Part shown: one piece after another, positions 9,747 through 18,265 of the stretch
Position numbering within the stretch: position 1 is the stretch's first letter
Layout: every line of letters starts with the position of its first letter
Origin: an uncultured Alphaproteobacteria bacterium
GTDB lineage: Bacteria > Pseudomonadota > Alphaproteobacteria > Micavibrionales > CSBR16-224
Assembly (NCBI GenBank): GCA_950054485.1
Contig: CATLPD010000003.1
Location: forward strand, 186,001-250,000
DNA length: 64,000 bases
Direction: 5' to 3'
Notes under the pieces: model-generated
Seen by the model: only the letters and a program-made list of their open reading frames with translations
Told to the model about the DNA's origin: nothing
Database searches by the model: none
Program-made: the position numbers and the translations under genes

Positions 9747-10196
9747 TTATTTTTTAATTTTATAGGCATCGCGCATGGCTTTCAACATCGCCTTGGGGTT
9801 GCCGGGATCATTGTCAGGCAGTTGGCGCACGGCTTTATAATAAAAGGCAACGCGTGGCGAGATTTGTTTCCCCAGTGCCTTTGAAACGTCATCCATGCTT
9901 TTCTTGGTATTTGTCAGGTCTGTTGGCATGGATTTCTCCATTTTCGAAGCGACCAGATTAAAGGCGAATTTCGGCATTTTGCCATAGAGGCTGATGCCGG
10001 TTTCTGCAATGCTTTGACCATTCAAAGCAACGCCAAGCTGAACGGCTTCGTTCTCGCTGTTAATACGGTCGTTAAAATTGTTAAAGATTGGTTCTATGTC
10101 TTCCCACGCCTTGCCCATAACGGCCATGTTGCGCATTTTCTCTAGTTCCTTGGTATAGGATTTGATTTTATCCAAATCGCTTTGGGATTCTGACAT
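9747..10196 (-). CDS. Small helical protein, tandem paralog
   Basis: The 149-residue product shares its architecture with the following gene: a K-A-W-E-D-I-E-P-I-F motif near residue 30, a central K(M/L)P-x-F-A segment, and the SPRVAFYY...RQLPDNDPGNPK block near the C-terminus. The ATG at 10196 is preferred over one four codons upstream because GAGG sits six nt before it. A strong promoter (10227-10255) drives the pair. Function unknown; a cytoplasmic helical protein, perhaps an oligomer or storage-granule type protein, but that is only a guess. Confidence 0.7.
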   Translation of the reverse strand: MSESQSDLDKIKSYTKELEKMRNMAVMGKAWEDIEPIFNNFNDRINSENEAVQLGVALNGQSIAETGISLYGKMPKFAFNLVASKMEKSMPTDLTNTKKSMDDVSKALGKQISPRVAFYYKAVRQLPDNDPGNPKAMLKAMRDAYKIKK

Positions 10197-10226
10197 CTTA
10201 AACCTCATAAAGTTAAAATAATATGT

Positions 10227-10255
10227 AAATTACCATTTAAATCTTTATATGTCAA
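10227..10255 (-). promoter_or_regulatory. Promoter of the tandem paralog operon
   Basis: TTGACA (10255-10250), a 17-nt spacer and TAATTT (10232-10227) on the minus strand, leaving about a 24-nt leader. A very similar promoter (TTGACAT, 17 nt, TAATTT) precedes the gene ending at 41951. Confidence 0.6.
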
Positions 10256-10336
10256 GTATTTGTTTATCAATTATGATGATTTACCTTTTCTTTATGCTAT
10301 TCTTGTAAAAATGGAATTTAAGAAAGAAAAGACAAG

Positions 10337-11839
10337 ATGCCAGCATTAAAAACAAAATCACAACCGCTGAAGGCGGGGATCAGAACAACCAAGCAGTTTA
10401 AAGACGCGGAAAAGGCGCTGGACTGGATCCGTCAGATCTATAATGCCAATACAAAATATTTACAGGAATGTTTTGATGTTTTCTCGGCTGTAGAACAGCA
10501 ATATTCACCTGTATCAGCCTTCTATCCATATGTTCAGGTCGTCATCAAAGACCAGCCCAAGGCTGACCGCAGGCGTGCATATGGTTTCCTGTCTAAAACG
10601 GGTGTTTACCGCACGACTGTTACGCGCCCTGATATTTACGATTTCTATTACCGCGAACAATTCAATTTGCTGTTGGGCAACCATGACACAAAAATCGAGG
10701 TCGGGGTCAGCGATGTTCCAATCCCCCTGCATTTTGCACTGGGCGAACATTTCCATCTGGAGGCTGATTTATCATCAAACCAGATCAGGTCACTGCAAGA
10801 TGTTTTCGATCTGCCGGATCTGACGAATATGGATGATTCCGTCCCGAATGGTGATTTTGATATTGCCCCCGGGGGTGTCAGGCCACTCGCATTATTTAAT
10901 GCGCCGCGGGTCGATTTAAGTTTGCAACGCTTAAAACATTACACCGCAACATCTGCATCGCATTTCCAAAATTTTGTTCTGTATACAAACTACCAATTTT
11001 ATGTTGATGAATTTGTGCGCCTCGGCCGTCAATTGATGGAAGATGCCGGTTCAGAATATTGCGAATTCGTCGAGCCGGGCGATCACATTACACATCGCGC
11101 AGAACGTGGTGGTTCGGCAGAAAAGTCAGGCGAAAAAGCCAAACGTTTGCCGCAGATGCCGGCCTATCACCTGAAACGTGAAGACGGATCAGGTATTACG
11201 CTGGTGAACATCGGCGTCGGTCCTTCAAATGCGAAGACGATTACAGACCATGTTGCCGTATTGCGTCCGCATGCCTGGATGATGCTGGGCCATTGTGCAG
11301 GTCTACGTAACAGCCAGTCGATGGGCGATTATGTTCTGGCGCACGCCTATGTGCGCGAAGACGGCGTTCTTGATGATGATTTGCCGATCTGGGTGCCGCT
11401 GCCTGCGCTGGCGGAAATTCAGGTCGCTCTGCAAAATGCGGTCTCGGAAATCACGGGCCTTGATGAATATGAATTCAAACAGGTCATGCGTACGGGAACG
11501 GTTGCGACAATCAATGACAGAAACTGGGAATTAAAAGACCAGCGCATTCCGGTGACAAAGCTGAGTCAGTGCCGCGCAGTGGCCCTTGATATGGAATCGG
11601 CGACGATTGCGGCAAATGGTTTCCGTTTCCGCGTGCCATACGGCACTTTATTGTGTGTGTCGGATAAACCCCTGCACGGTCAGTTAAAGCTGCCGGGTAT
11701 GGCTGATAAATTCTATCGCGAACGGGTTGATCAACATCTTAGGATCGGGATGCTGGCGATGGAAAAACTGCGCGCAATGGGCGCCGAGCGCCTGCACAGT
11801 CGTAAATTACGTAGTTTTACTGAAGTTGCCTTTCAGTAG
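10337..11839 (+). CDS. amn: AMP nucleosidase
   Basis: Amn hydrolyses AMP to adenine and ribose 5-phosphate and helps balance adenylate pools. The 500-residue length is typical. The N-terminal domain (AMNp_N type, about 1-200, with YPYVQVVI) is followed by a nucleoside-phosphorylase-type catalytic domain with ITLVNIGVGPSNAKT, HAWMMLGHCAGLR and ALDMESATIAANG, the last holding the Asp/Glu pair expected to contact ribose. The 3' end overlaps the convergent plsC gene by 23 nt, so the two transcripts must pair at their ends. Confidence 0.95.
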   Translation: MPALKTKSQPLKAGIRTTKQFKDAEKALDWIRQIYNANTKYLQECFDVFSAVEQQYSPVSAFYPYVQVVIKDQPKADRRRAYGFLSKTGVYRTTVTRPDIYDFYYREQFNLLLGNHDTKIEVGVSDVPIPLHFALGEHFHLEADLSSNQIRSLQDVFDLPDLTNMDDSVPNGDFDIAPGGVRPLALFNAPRVDLSLQRLKHYTATSASHFQNFVLYTNYQFYVDEFVRLGRQLMEDAGSEYCEFVEPGDHITHRAERGGSAEKSGEKAKRLPQMPAYHLKREDGSGITLVNIGVGPSNAKTITDHVAVLRPHAWMMLGHCAGLRNSQSMGDYVLAHAYVREDGVLDDDLPIWVPLPALAEIQVALQNAVSEITGLDEYEFKQVMRTGTVATINDRNWELKDQRIPVTKLSQCRAVALDMESATIAANGFRFRVPYGTLLCVSDKPLHGQLKLPGMADKFYRERVDQHLRIGMLAMEKLRAMGAERLHSRKLRSFTEVAFQ

Positions 11840-12554
11840 GGCTTGGCAAAAGTGCCAGGCTTTCCTGTTCGATTTCGGATTGTAGTCTATCCATGAAGGT
11901 TTTTGTTTCAAGCCCCGGCTCGATCGGGGGCAGGAATTTTATGGTCACGCATCCCGGCTGTTTCCAGAATTTATTCTTCCCCCAGAACAGACCGCTGTTC
12001 AGGGCGACCGGGATTACAGGTACATCATTAGCCTCATAAATTCGGCCAACGCCAGCCTTGTATTTGCGGGTTTCGCCGACGGTGGTGCGGGTGCCCTCGG
12101 GAAAGATCAGAAGCGGTCTTTTCTCTTCATGCAAAATGCGCTTTGATCCTTTGATAATAGATTCAATCGCAACCTTAGCCGAACCGCGGTCAATCGGGAT
12201 CATGCCCATTTTAATCGGATACCATCCCCACAGGGGGATCCATGTCAGCTCGCGCTTTAAAACGATGGCAAGATCAGCAAAAAGATAAGGCAGTTTCAGG
12301 GTCTCATAGGCGGATTGATGTTTGGCCGCCAGAATAAACCCGCTGTTTTGAGGAATATTTTCCCAGCCTTCGATTTTATAAGTCAGGCCCAAAAGATATT
12401 TTTCCAAAATCGCAACAGTTGTGAAATAGGTGTCATGCACAATTTTGATCGCCCAGCTTTGCGGCAGGATGAGTGTCCAAACTAGAAATACGCTCCAGAA
12501 TATAGACAGCAAAAAATAAAAAAAATTGAATACCAGATTGCGTAAGATAATCAT
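11817..12554 (-). CDS. plsC: 1-acyl-sn-glycerol-3-phosphate acyltransferase
   Basis: PlsC acylates lysophosphatidic acid to phosphatidic acid at the inner membrane. The 245-residue protein has an N-terminal membrane segment (about 5-30), the catalytic H-x4-acid motif as HQSAYE, and the substrate block FPEGTRT, followed by VPVIPVALNSGLFW. The acidic residue of the H-x4-D motif appears as Glu, a known variant. It is the last gene of an ftsE-ftsX-plsC operon, starting 9 nt after ftsX. Substrate preference cannot be read from sequence. Confidence 0.9.
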   Translation of the reverse strand: MIILRNLVFNFFYFLLSIFWSVFLVWTLILPQSWAIKIVHDTYFTTVAILEKYLLGLTYKIEGWENIPQNSGFILAAKHQSAYETLKLPYLFADLAIVLKRELTWIPLWGWYPIKMGMIPIDRGSAKVAIESIIKGSKRILHEEKRPLLIFPEGTRTTVGETRKYKAGVGRIYEANDVPVIPVALNSGLFWGKNKFWKQPGCVTIKFLPPIEPGLETKTFMDRLQSEIEQESLALLPSPTERQLQ

Positions 12555-12563
12555 GTGTCTTCC

Positions 12564-13445
12564 TTATAAGCTGGCGAGTGTGCGCCGCAGTGTCAGGCGT
12601 GCCGTAACGTAGGCGATAAAAATACAAAGGGCGACGGGCATGGCAAGCCAGCCGATAATTTCACCAAAACTGAAATCAGGCAGTAAATCAGAAAGGCCCA
12701 GTTGCCAGTCAATCAAGGCCATGACAAGCCCGGCACTTATAACCCCCGCAACTGTACCGACGAATGTGCGCCGCAAGGCAAAATGCTGAAACTGGCGCGC
12801 AATATATCCATCATCAGCGCCGACGATATTCAGAATTTCGATTTCATCGCGATGGATGTTTACACGCGACATCAACACCCAGACCAATGTCAAAGCCGTC
12901 ATTGCCGTCATCAAAATCAATAATGTGAGTGCGCCGACGTACAACATTTCCCCATAGGACAAAACATCGCCCGCCCAGTCATCATGCATGTGCAGCGATG
13001 CATCGGCATTGATGGATTGCAGCTTTTCACGGATTAAATCCTGATCATTCTGGTCAAAGCCGTCAATCAAGGTGATATCAACCAAAACAGGTAGTGGCAA
13101 AGAATCCGTATTTAAATCGTCTTTTCCATTGTCACCCAAGCTGGTCATCACCAGTTCGGATATTTCTTCATTCGGGATAATTTCAGCCTCTTCCACAGCG
13201 CGCATCGGGATCAGGGCCTCGGTTACCTTCAGGGCCGTATCTTCAGCCTCGACACTGAACGGGATTTCAATTGTGGCATGATTGCCGGCATAGGATTGCC
13301 AGTCGGAAATCATTTTCTGCGAAGCCAGGGCCGAGAACATGGAGAGTGTCGCAATAAAAACCAGACAGCCGATGATCCAGACAATGAAACGATTGCTGCC
13401 ATCATGTTCCAGCGATAGATCGTATTTATATTCAGGGAAATTCAT
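12564..13445 (-). CDS. ftsX: Cell division protein FtsX
   Basis: FtsX is the membrane subunit of the FtsEX complex, which sits at the septum and activates peptidoglycan hydrolases on the outside. The 293-residue protein has a cytoplasmic N-terminus, one membrane segment (about 22-45), a periplasmic loop (about 48-165) and three further membrane segments (about 170-195, 220-245 and 262-285), the FtsX/MacB-type arrangement. It overlaps ftsE by 4 nt. The periplasmic loop is where the hydrolase regulator would bind. A lytic transglycosylase and an M23 peptidase are encoded elsewhere in the window. Confidence 0.92.
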   Translation of the reverse strand: MNFPEYKYDLSLEHDGSNRFIVWIIGCLVFIATLSMFSALASQKMISDWQSYAGNHATIEIPFSVEAEDTALKVTEALIPMRAVEEAEIIPNEEISELVMTSLGDNGKDDLNTDSLPLPVLVDITLIDGFDQNDQDLIREKLQSINADASLHMHDDWAGDVLSYGEMLYVGALTLLILMTAMTALTLVWVLMSRVNIHRDEIEILNIVGADDGYIARQFQHFALRRTFVGTVAGVISAGLVMALIDWQLGLSDLLPDFSFGEIIGWLAMPVALCIFIAYVTARLTLRRTLASL

Positions 13446-14155
13446 GATTTGCCTCCGACTGAAGAAATCGAGGATTTCAAACCACTAAGGTCGACGGACT
13501 GGCGCACATGTCCGTTTTCCAGACGTAAAACGGGGCGGTCAAATTTTTCAAGAATGCTTTGATCGTGCGTCGCGATCACAACGGTTGTGCCAAGACGGTT
13601 TAGTTCGTCAAATAAACGCAGCAATTTTATACCGATTGTTTTATCAACGTTACCTGTCGGCTCGTCTGCCAGCAACAGTTTGGGGCGGTTGATAATGGCG
13701 CGTGCGATTGCGATGCGCTGCTGTTCCCCGCCTGAAAGGGTTTTCGGCAAGGCATGCATCGATTGCCCAAGACCTACCCAATCCAACAGCTCTTTGACGG
13801 TTTTATCGATTTTGGCCTCGTTCATGCCGGTTGCCCGCAGGGGCAGGGCGACATTATCAAATGCCGATAAATGATTGAGCAGGCGAAAATCCTGAAAGAC
13901 AATACCGATCTGACGGCGCAATTGCGTCATTTGTCTGGATGACAAAGCCAGAACATCACGCCCCATGATTTTGATTTGGCCGCGTGTCGGTTTCTGACCC
14001 AAATAAAGCAGGCGCATCAATGTCGTTTTACCCGCACCACTGGGCCCTGTCAGGAAATGAAATGACCCGGCCTGAAGGTCGAAACTCAGGTCCGTTAAGA
14101 TTTCAGGGCCGGTTGAATAACGCAAACCGACATTTTCAAAGCTGATCAAAGACAT
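13442..14155 (-). CDS. ftsE: Cell division ATP-binding protein FtsE
   Basis: FtsE is the cytoplasmic ABC ATPase that drives FtsX. The 237-residue protein has Walker A GPSGAGKTTL, the Q-loop region VFQDFRLL, the signature LSGGEQQR and Walker B LLLADEPTGNVD, followed by a switch His in IATHD. The NVD in place of the more usual NLD is the FtsE form. It begins the ftsE-ftsX-plsC operon and diverges from the zinc-ribbon gene. Confidence 0.95.
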   Translation of the reverse strand: MSLISFENVGLRYSTGPEILTDLSFDLQAGSFHFLTGPSGAGKTTLMRLLYLGQKPTRGQIKIMGRDVLALSSRQMTQLRRQIGIVFQDFRLLNHLSAFDNVALPLRATGMNEAKIDKTVKELLDWVGLGQSMHALPKTLSGGEQQRIAIARAIINRPKLLLADEPTGNVDKTIGIKLLRLFDELNRLGTTVVIATHDQSILEKFDRPVLRLENGHVRQSVDLSGLKSSISSVGGKS

Positions 14156-14175
14156 TGTCTATGGGACCTACCTAT

Positions 14176-14193
14176 ATAGCCCTTGGGGGCTAT
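14176..14193. promoter_or_regulatory. Inverted repeat between divergent ftsE and the zinc-ribbon gene
   Basis: ATAGCCC, a 4-nt loop TTGG, then GGGCTAT form a perfect 7-bp inverted repeat, 21 nt upstream of the ftsE start. Because both flanking genes start away from it, it is not a terminator of either; an operator or a 5' leader hairpin of ftsE is more likely. Confidence 0.4.
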
Positions 14194-14269
14194 CTTTATT
14201 ACATCAATCTGTTAAAATATAACGGTCTGCTGTTCAGGTGGAAAGAAAAAATCTTTGATTTTGGGGAAA

Positions 14270-14995
14270 ATGACGGTTTTAACCTGCGATAAATGCGATA
14301 CACAGTTCGAAGTTTCGGAAGCGGCGCTGGCTGGTGGCCGCAAAGTGCGCTGTACAACCTGTCTGCATGTTTGGTATCAGCCAGACCCGAATGCTGTGGA
14401 TGATGAGCCTGAAAGCCTTGAAGACAGGCTGCAGAGCTTTTCTGACGTTCTGGATGAGCAGGATGATGGCGCGCGCTCAAGCGTACCTGAAGCCATGCAG
14501 CCCGAAGATGATGCGTCAACGGGCATTGAAATCGCAGACGAAAAACCGAAAAAGAAAATGTCCGCGCAAACAGCAATCGTTTTATTTGCCGGAACCTTTC
14601 TATTGGCTTTGATCGGCATATTAGTGGTTCAGCAGACAATGGTCGCGAAATTCCCACAAACATCAGGCCTTTATGAAGCAATGGGGATAGAGGGCGAACC
14701 GGCATGGACGGGCATGAAAATTCAGGAGGGGATTGCGATTATCCGTCCCATGAAAAATGGCGAGATGCTATATATCGAGGCCACAGTCATAAATCTTTCG
14801 GACAACGCCAAGCGGGTTCCGCCAGTTAGGGTCGATTTAACAGACAAGGATACGGGCGAAGTGCTGCAAACCTGGAACCCCGATGTTGCAAAGGTTAATC
14901 TTGAGCCAGGTGAAAAATACGAAGTTAAGCTTGGCTTTACGGACGTTCAGTATAAACTGGGTGATGTAAAAATTTATTTCAGACCTTTTGATTAG
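14270..14995 (+). CDS. Zinc-ribbon (MJ0042/DUF3426-type) membrane protein
   Basis: The 241-residue protein begins with a zinc ribbon: CDKCDTQFEV and, about 20 residues on, VRCTTCLHVW. An acidic linker leads to one membrane segment (about residues 102-125) and a C-terminal extracytoplasmic domain resembling DUF3426 (IEATVINLSDNAKRVPP...). This family is common in alphaproteobacteria; its role is not established. I start at ATG 14270, not the upstream in-frame TTG at 14255, since the ribbon should begin at MTVLTCDKC and GGGG sits just before it. It is followed by cpdR after 3 nt. Confidence 0.85.
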   Translation: MTVLTCDKCDTQFEVSEAALAGGRKVRCTTCLHVWYQPDPNAVDDEPESLEDRLQSFSDVLDEQDDGARSSVPEAMQPEDDASTGIEIADEKPKKKMSAQTAIVLFAGTFLLALIGILVVQQTMVAKFPQTSGLYEAMGIEGEPAWTGMKIQEGIAIIRPMKNGEMLYIEATVINLSDNAKRVPPVRVDLTDKDTGEVLQTWNPDVAKVNLEPGEKYEVKLGFTDVQYKLGDVKIYFRPFD

Positions 14996-14998
14996 GGC

Positions 14999-15388
14999 AT
15001 GATGATGGATAGTGAAGATCTTGGTGTAAAACATATTCTGGTCACGGATGACGAAGATAGTGTGCGCGACTTTGTCGAACGCGCGTTGAATTACGCCGGA
15101 TATGCGGTCATAACCGCGACAAATGGGGCAGAGGCTCTTGAAAGACTGCAAGAACAGAAGTTTGATTTGCTTTTGACAGACATTGTGATGCCCGAACTGG
15201 ATGGGATTGCCTTGGCCTTGAAGGCCGCCAAGGATTACCCCGACATGAAAATCCTGATGATGAGTGGCTATGCCAATCAACGCCAACGCGCTCATAACCT
15301 TGATGTTCTGGCGCACGAGGTCATCAGCAAGCCGTTCAGTCTGGAAGAGATCACACGTAAAATCCAAAAAACGTTGGAAAGTGAATAG
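14999..15388 (+). CDS. cpdR: CpdR-type single-domain response regulator
   Basis: The protein is a lone receiver domain of 129 residues. It has the acidic pocket DDED, the phospho-acceptor Asp in LLLTDIVMPELDG, the Ser/Thr switch in MMSGYA and the conserved Lys in ISKPFS. LLTDIVMPE and the lack of an output domain match CpdR, which in Caulobacter controls ClpXP delivery and thereby CtrA proteolysis. Orthology by motif alone is not certain, because other single-domain regulators share these features. Three ATG codons in a row (14999, 15002, 15005) make the exact start ambiguous. It lies in one transcript with the zinc-ribbon gene. Confidence 0.75.
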   Translation: MMMDSEDLGVKHILVTDDEDSVRDFVERALNYAGYAVITATNGAEALERLQEQKFDLLLTDIVMPELDGIALALKAAKDYPDMKILMMSGYANQRQRAHNLDVLAHEVISKPFSLEEITRKIQKTLESE

Positions 15389-15406
15389 CATACAGGCAGT
15401 TTCGCA

Positions 15407-15436
15407 TTGACATAACCTTATGTTATCGGCTATGCA
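15407..15436 (+). promoter_or_regulatory. Promoter of the 595-aa orphan gene, possibly leaderless
   Basis: TTGACA (15407-15412), then TATGCA at 15431-15436 with an 18-nt spacer (or CTATGC with 17). The predicted +1 is 15442-15443, the ATG itself. The only purine-rich run, GGGG at 15438-15441, is one nt from the ATG and too close to act as a ribosome site. Confidence 0.5.
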
Positions 15437-15442
15437 TGGGGT

Positions 15443-17230
15443 ATGTCAGAAAATAATAATGCCCGTAAAACTCATCTCACATATAAAATGTGGCAAAACC
15501 TTGATGAATCGGCCCGCAAGGCTGAAATCGGGCAGGCTGTAAAAAACAAAGATTTCAAAACCCTGGACTCTTATATCGCCTATGGTGGCGATGATATTTC
15601 CTTTAATTACGCAATGTATGCCATTCAATGTGCCGAAGCCGAGACTGAAACAATTGAATATATTGTCAGCCGCCATCTAAAAAAACTGGACTACGAAACG
15701 GCGCTGGAAAAAGTGATCCGTGATAATAATATGATGTTGTTTGATATTATATATGCACATCGTGACCAAGCCGCTGAACTTCAAGAAAAAGTCTGGAGCG
15801 ATCTGGGTGCCGATAAGACAATATCAAAGACCTTAAATAAACTGGCGGCCAGCACATCAAATTCAAAGACAGATTTTTATGATCACGTCCATGTCATGGA
15901 ATTTGCCCTGAATACACGCGCTAGCGCTATTGTTGGAAAGATGCTGGATATTCATGAATTTGATCAGGATTCACTGGATTATATTCTTGAAAAATGGATG
16001 TCGCGCAATGGCCCGGGGCAAAGCACTGTTTTGATCGATTTAATGTTGAAAAAGGGCTCCAACCCTTCAAAGCTTGATAACACGGCGCTGTCGATGTTGT
16101 TGGATATCGAAGAAATACTGGAGAATGACGTACTATCTGAAACGATTGATGCGCGTTCGGATGATGTTCTCGATCTACTAATTTCTTTCAAAAACGAAGT
16201 ACTTATTAAAAAACATTATGCGCGTTTTGCCCCCCATCTGGAAAGAAAAGGCGAGCACGTTAAAAACGTTCTGAATACAAATATAACAAGCCTGATTGCA
16301 TATTTCCTGAGTGATCTGGGGCTGAATAATTATCCCGAGATAACGGAATATCTTGAAAATAATATGGACAGTCAGGTGCCGCTGATGTGCTACCAAGAAG
16401 TTGCAACACATGCAGACCCGAGAACCGTTTCGAAAAAATTTGTAACCGAATTATTGAAGGACAAAGTAAACGGAAAAGGCTGGAGTGTTTTTGGTATTTT
16501 GGTCGATCGCGAGGACGGATTTGACATTAATACCTACCCCGATGTAGCGCGTAAATTACTGCCACAGGCCATAAAGCGCAAACCGGTATCAAAAACGCTG
16601 GTTGATAAGTTGTTGAAATTGCCCGATCTGGAAGGGTTGGGACAAGCCGTAACCGCTGCTTTTAAATATAATGAAGATGGCGTTTTGTATCAGATATCTT
16701 CCAAATATAAAATTCCCTTTGAAGTTGTTGATTGGCAGGAATGCTATGACGCAATGAGCAGCAAAGCCGAACTGCGTCTATCCGTATATAAGACCCTGAA
16801 TAATGATTTGTTTTTACAGCAATTTCAGGCGGATTCTGTTGCCGGAAAAGTTCTTGAAGGCCTGAATAATCAGCCGTCTGCTAACCAGCAGTGGGAAGAG
16901 GCTATGAAAGATATTGTGAAATCCCGTCACTGCGCTGATATATTGCAGGCCCTTCATCAAAAAAAGAAGATCAGATTTAAAGCAGAAACATTTCTGCAAG
17001 AAAATGAAGATGGTGTAAGACTGCTGGATATGGTCTGCGGCTATAAAAGGCATCAGGCGTTTTTTAATCATGCTTATTGGGATCAGGATATTGCCGGCCT
17101 GCAAGCCATGTATAATGCCGCGCCTGAGTATGTTCAAAGGGATCTGGGCTCCGACTTTATAACACTTAAATGGGTCAACAAGACCGTTTCAAACTTCAAA
17201 AGCAGAAAAAAACCTCTTCCAAGGCGCTAA
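15443..17230 (+). CDS. Orphan helical-repeat-like protein, 595 aa
   Basis: I do not recognise this protein. It has no signal peptide or membrane segment and is predicted by eye to be almost all alpha-helical, with many Leu/Ile/Asp-rich helices spaced about 30-40 residues apart. That pattern resembles ankyrin- or HEAT-like solenoids without clear consensus; the N-terminal KNKDFKTLDSYIAYGGDD is the most ankyrin-like part. The C-terminus is basic (KSRKKPLPRR). It has its own promoter and lies between cpdR and a lytic transglycosylase. A cytoplasmic scaffold or effector is possible, but there is no direct evidence. Confidence 0.7.
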   Translation: MSENNNARKTHLTYKMWQNLDESARKAEIGQAVKNKDFKTLDSYIAYGGDDISFNYAMYAIQCAEAETETIEYIVSRHLKKLDYETALEKVIRDNNMMLFDIIYAHRDQAAELQEKVWSDLGADKTISKTLNKLAASTSNSKTDFYDHVHVMEFALNTRASAIVGKMLDIHEFDQDSLDYILEKWMSRNGPGQSTVLIDLMLKKGSNPSKLDNTALSMLLDIEEILENDVLSETIDARSDDVLDLLISFKNEVLIKKHYARFAPHLERKGEHVKNVLNTNITSLIAYFLSDLGLNNYPEITEYLENNMDSQVPLMCYQEVATHADPRTVSKKFVTELLKDKVNGKGWSVFGILVDREDGFDINTYPDVARKLLPQAIKRKPVSKTLVDKLLKLPDLEGLGQAVTAAFKYNEDGVLYQISSKYKIPFEVVDWQECYDAMSSKAELRLSVYKTLNNDLFLQQFQADSVAGKVLEGLNNQPSANQQWEEAMKDIVKSRHCADILQALHQKKKIRFKAETFLQENEDGVRLLDMVCGYKRHQAFFNHAYWDQDIAGLQAMYNAAPEYVQRDLGSDFITLKWVNKTVSNFKSRKKPLPRR

Positions 17231-17311
17231 CCCCTGAAAACTGGCACGGTATGTGCATATTATATGGGGAATAGAGAGCCGGGGGGCTTTGAGCAGAAGG
17301 GAGAGAGGTCT

Positions 17312-18265
17312 ATGACCGCAGCATTGCACCACATAGGATCTGAAATAATCAATAAATATCAGCAGCTTGCTGGCAAGGATGTCTTTAATGCAATTGAAGA
17401 TGCCAGCCGCACAACAGGTGTTGATTTCGGCTATTTGCTGGAGCAGGCGCAGGCAGAAAGTAACTTTGATGCCGATGTGAAGGCAAAAACATCCAGTGCG
17501 ACAGGTTTATATCAGTTTATCGAACAGACCTGGCTGGAAATGGTTGCCAAACACGGTTACAAACACGGTTTGGGACAATACGGCCAGCACATCAACTTTA
17601 ATTCCAAAAACGGCAGTATATCCGTCAGCTCGCGCGCCATGAAAAGCGAGATTCTTGAATTGCGCAAAAACCCCGAAATCGCCTCCAAGATGGCAGCTGA
17701 ATTTGCCAAGGACAACAAAGGGTATCTTGAGTCCCAAACACGCCGCGATATCGGTTCAACCGAAATGTATCTGGCGCATTTTCTGGGTGCGGGCAGCGCG
17801 GCAAAATTTATCAATGCGATGGATCGCAATGACGGTCAGACAGCTAACCGTTTATTCCCTGATGCAGCGCGCGCCAATAAAAATGTTTTTTATAATAAAA
17901 ACGGATCACCGAAAAGCCTGCAGCAGGTTTATGCCTTTTTTGATAAGAAGTTTTCGAACACGCCGGTGACACCGCAGCAAGCACCGACCAGCCCGATCAA
18001 GGACGTGCCCGAACAAATGCTGCATTTTGCAAGTGCTGAAGATAACTTGCCGGATATGATAAATGTGATGACGATGGATTTGGCCTCCAGCGCCTTTTCA
18101 CCGGCACCGTCTACGGCTTACAATTTCAGTTCGAACAGCTGGAAGGGTAACGATACGCTGAACGAGCTGGATGTGATCATGCTGTCACATATGATGCGCA
18201 CATGGACACATGAAGACAGCAGCCGTGGTTATGATGCCTACCGCACATCCGGAAGATATGCATAA
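17312..18265 (+). CDS. Lytic transglycosylase (SLT-type)
   Basis: The 317-residue protein carries a soluble-lytic-transglycosylase-like domain with the likely catalytic Glu at E49 (LLEQAQAESNFD), followed by SATGLYQFIEQTW and the later YLAHFLGAGSAAKFI. This cleaves peptidoglycan glycan strands. No obvious signal peptide is present, which is odd for such an enzyme; it may use another route or be released at lysis. I choose ATG 17312 because of a strong GGGAGAGAGG ribosome site; an upstream in-frame ATG (17264) adds 16 charged residues without a ribosome site. The 3' end overlaps convergent sppA by 28 nt. Confidence 0.82.
   Translation: MTAALHHIGSEIINKYQQLAGKDVFNAIEDASRTTGVDFGYLLEQAQAESNFDADVKAKTSSATGLYQFIEQTWLEMVAKHGYKHGLGQYGQHINFNSKNGSISVSSRAMKSEILELRKNPEIASKMAAEFAKDNKGYLESQTRRDIGSTEMYLAHFLGAGSAAKFINAMDRNDGQTANRLFPDAARANKNVFYNKNGSPKSLQQVYAFFDKKFSNTPVTPQQAPTSPIKDVPEQMLHFASAEDNLPDMINVMTMDLASSAFSPAPSTAYNFSSNSWKGNDTLNELDVIMLSHMMRTWTHEDSSRGYDAYRTSGRYA

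Noticed and set aside
14199-14705. 168-aa minus-strand ORF opposite the zinc-ribbon gene
   Set aside because: The plus frame has a complete zinc ribbon and membrane segment; the minus frame looks random.
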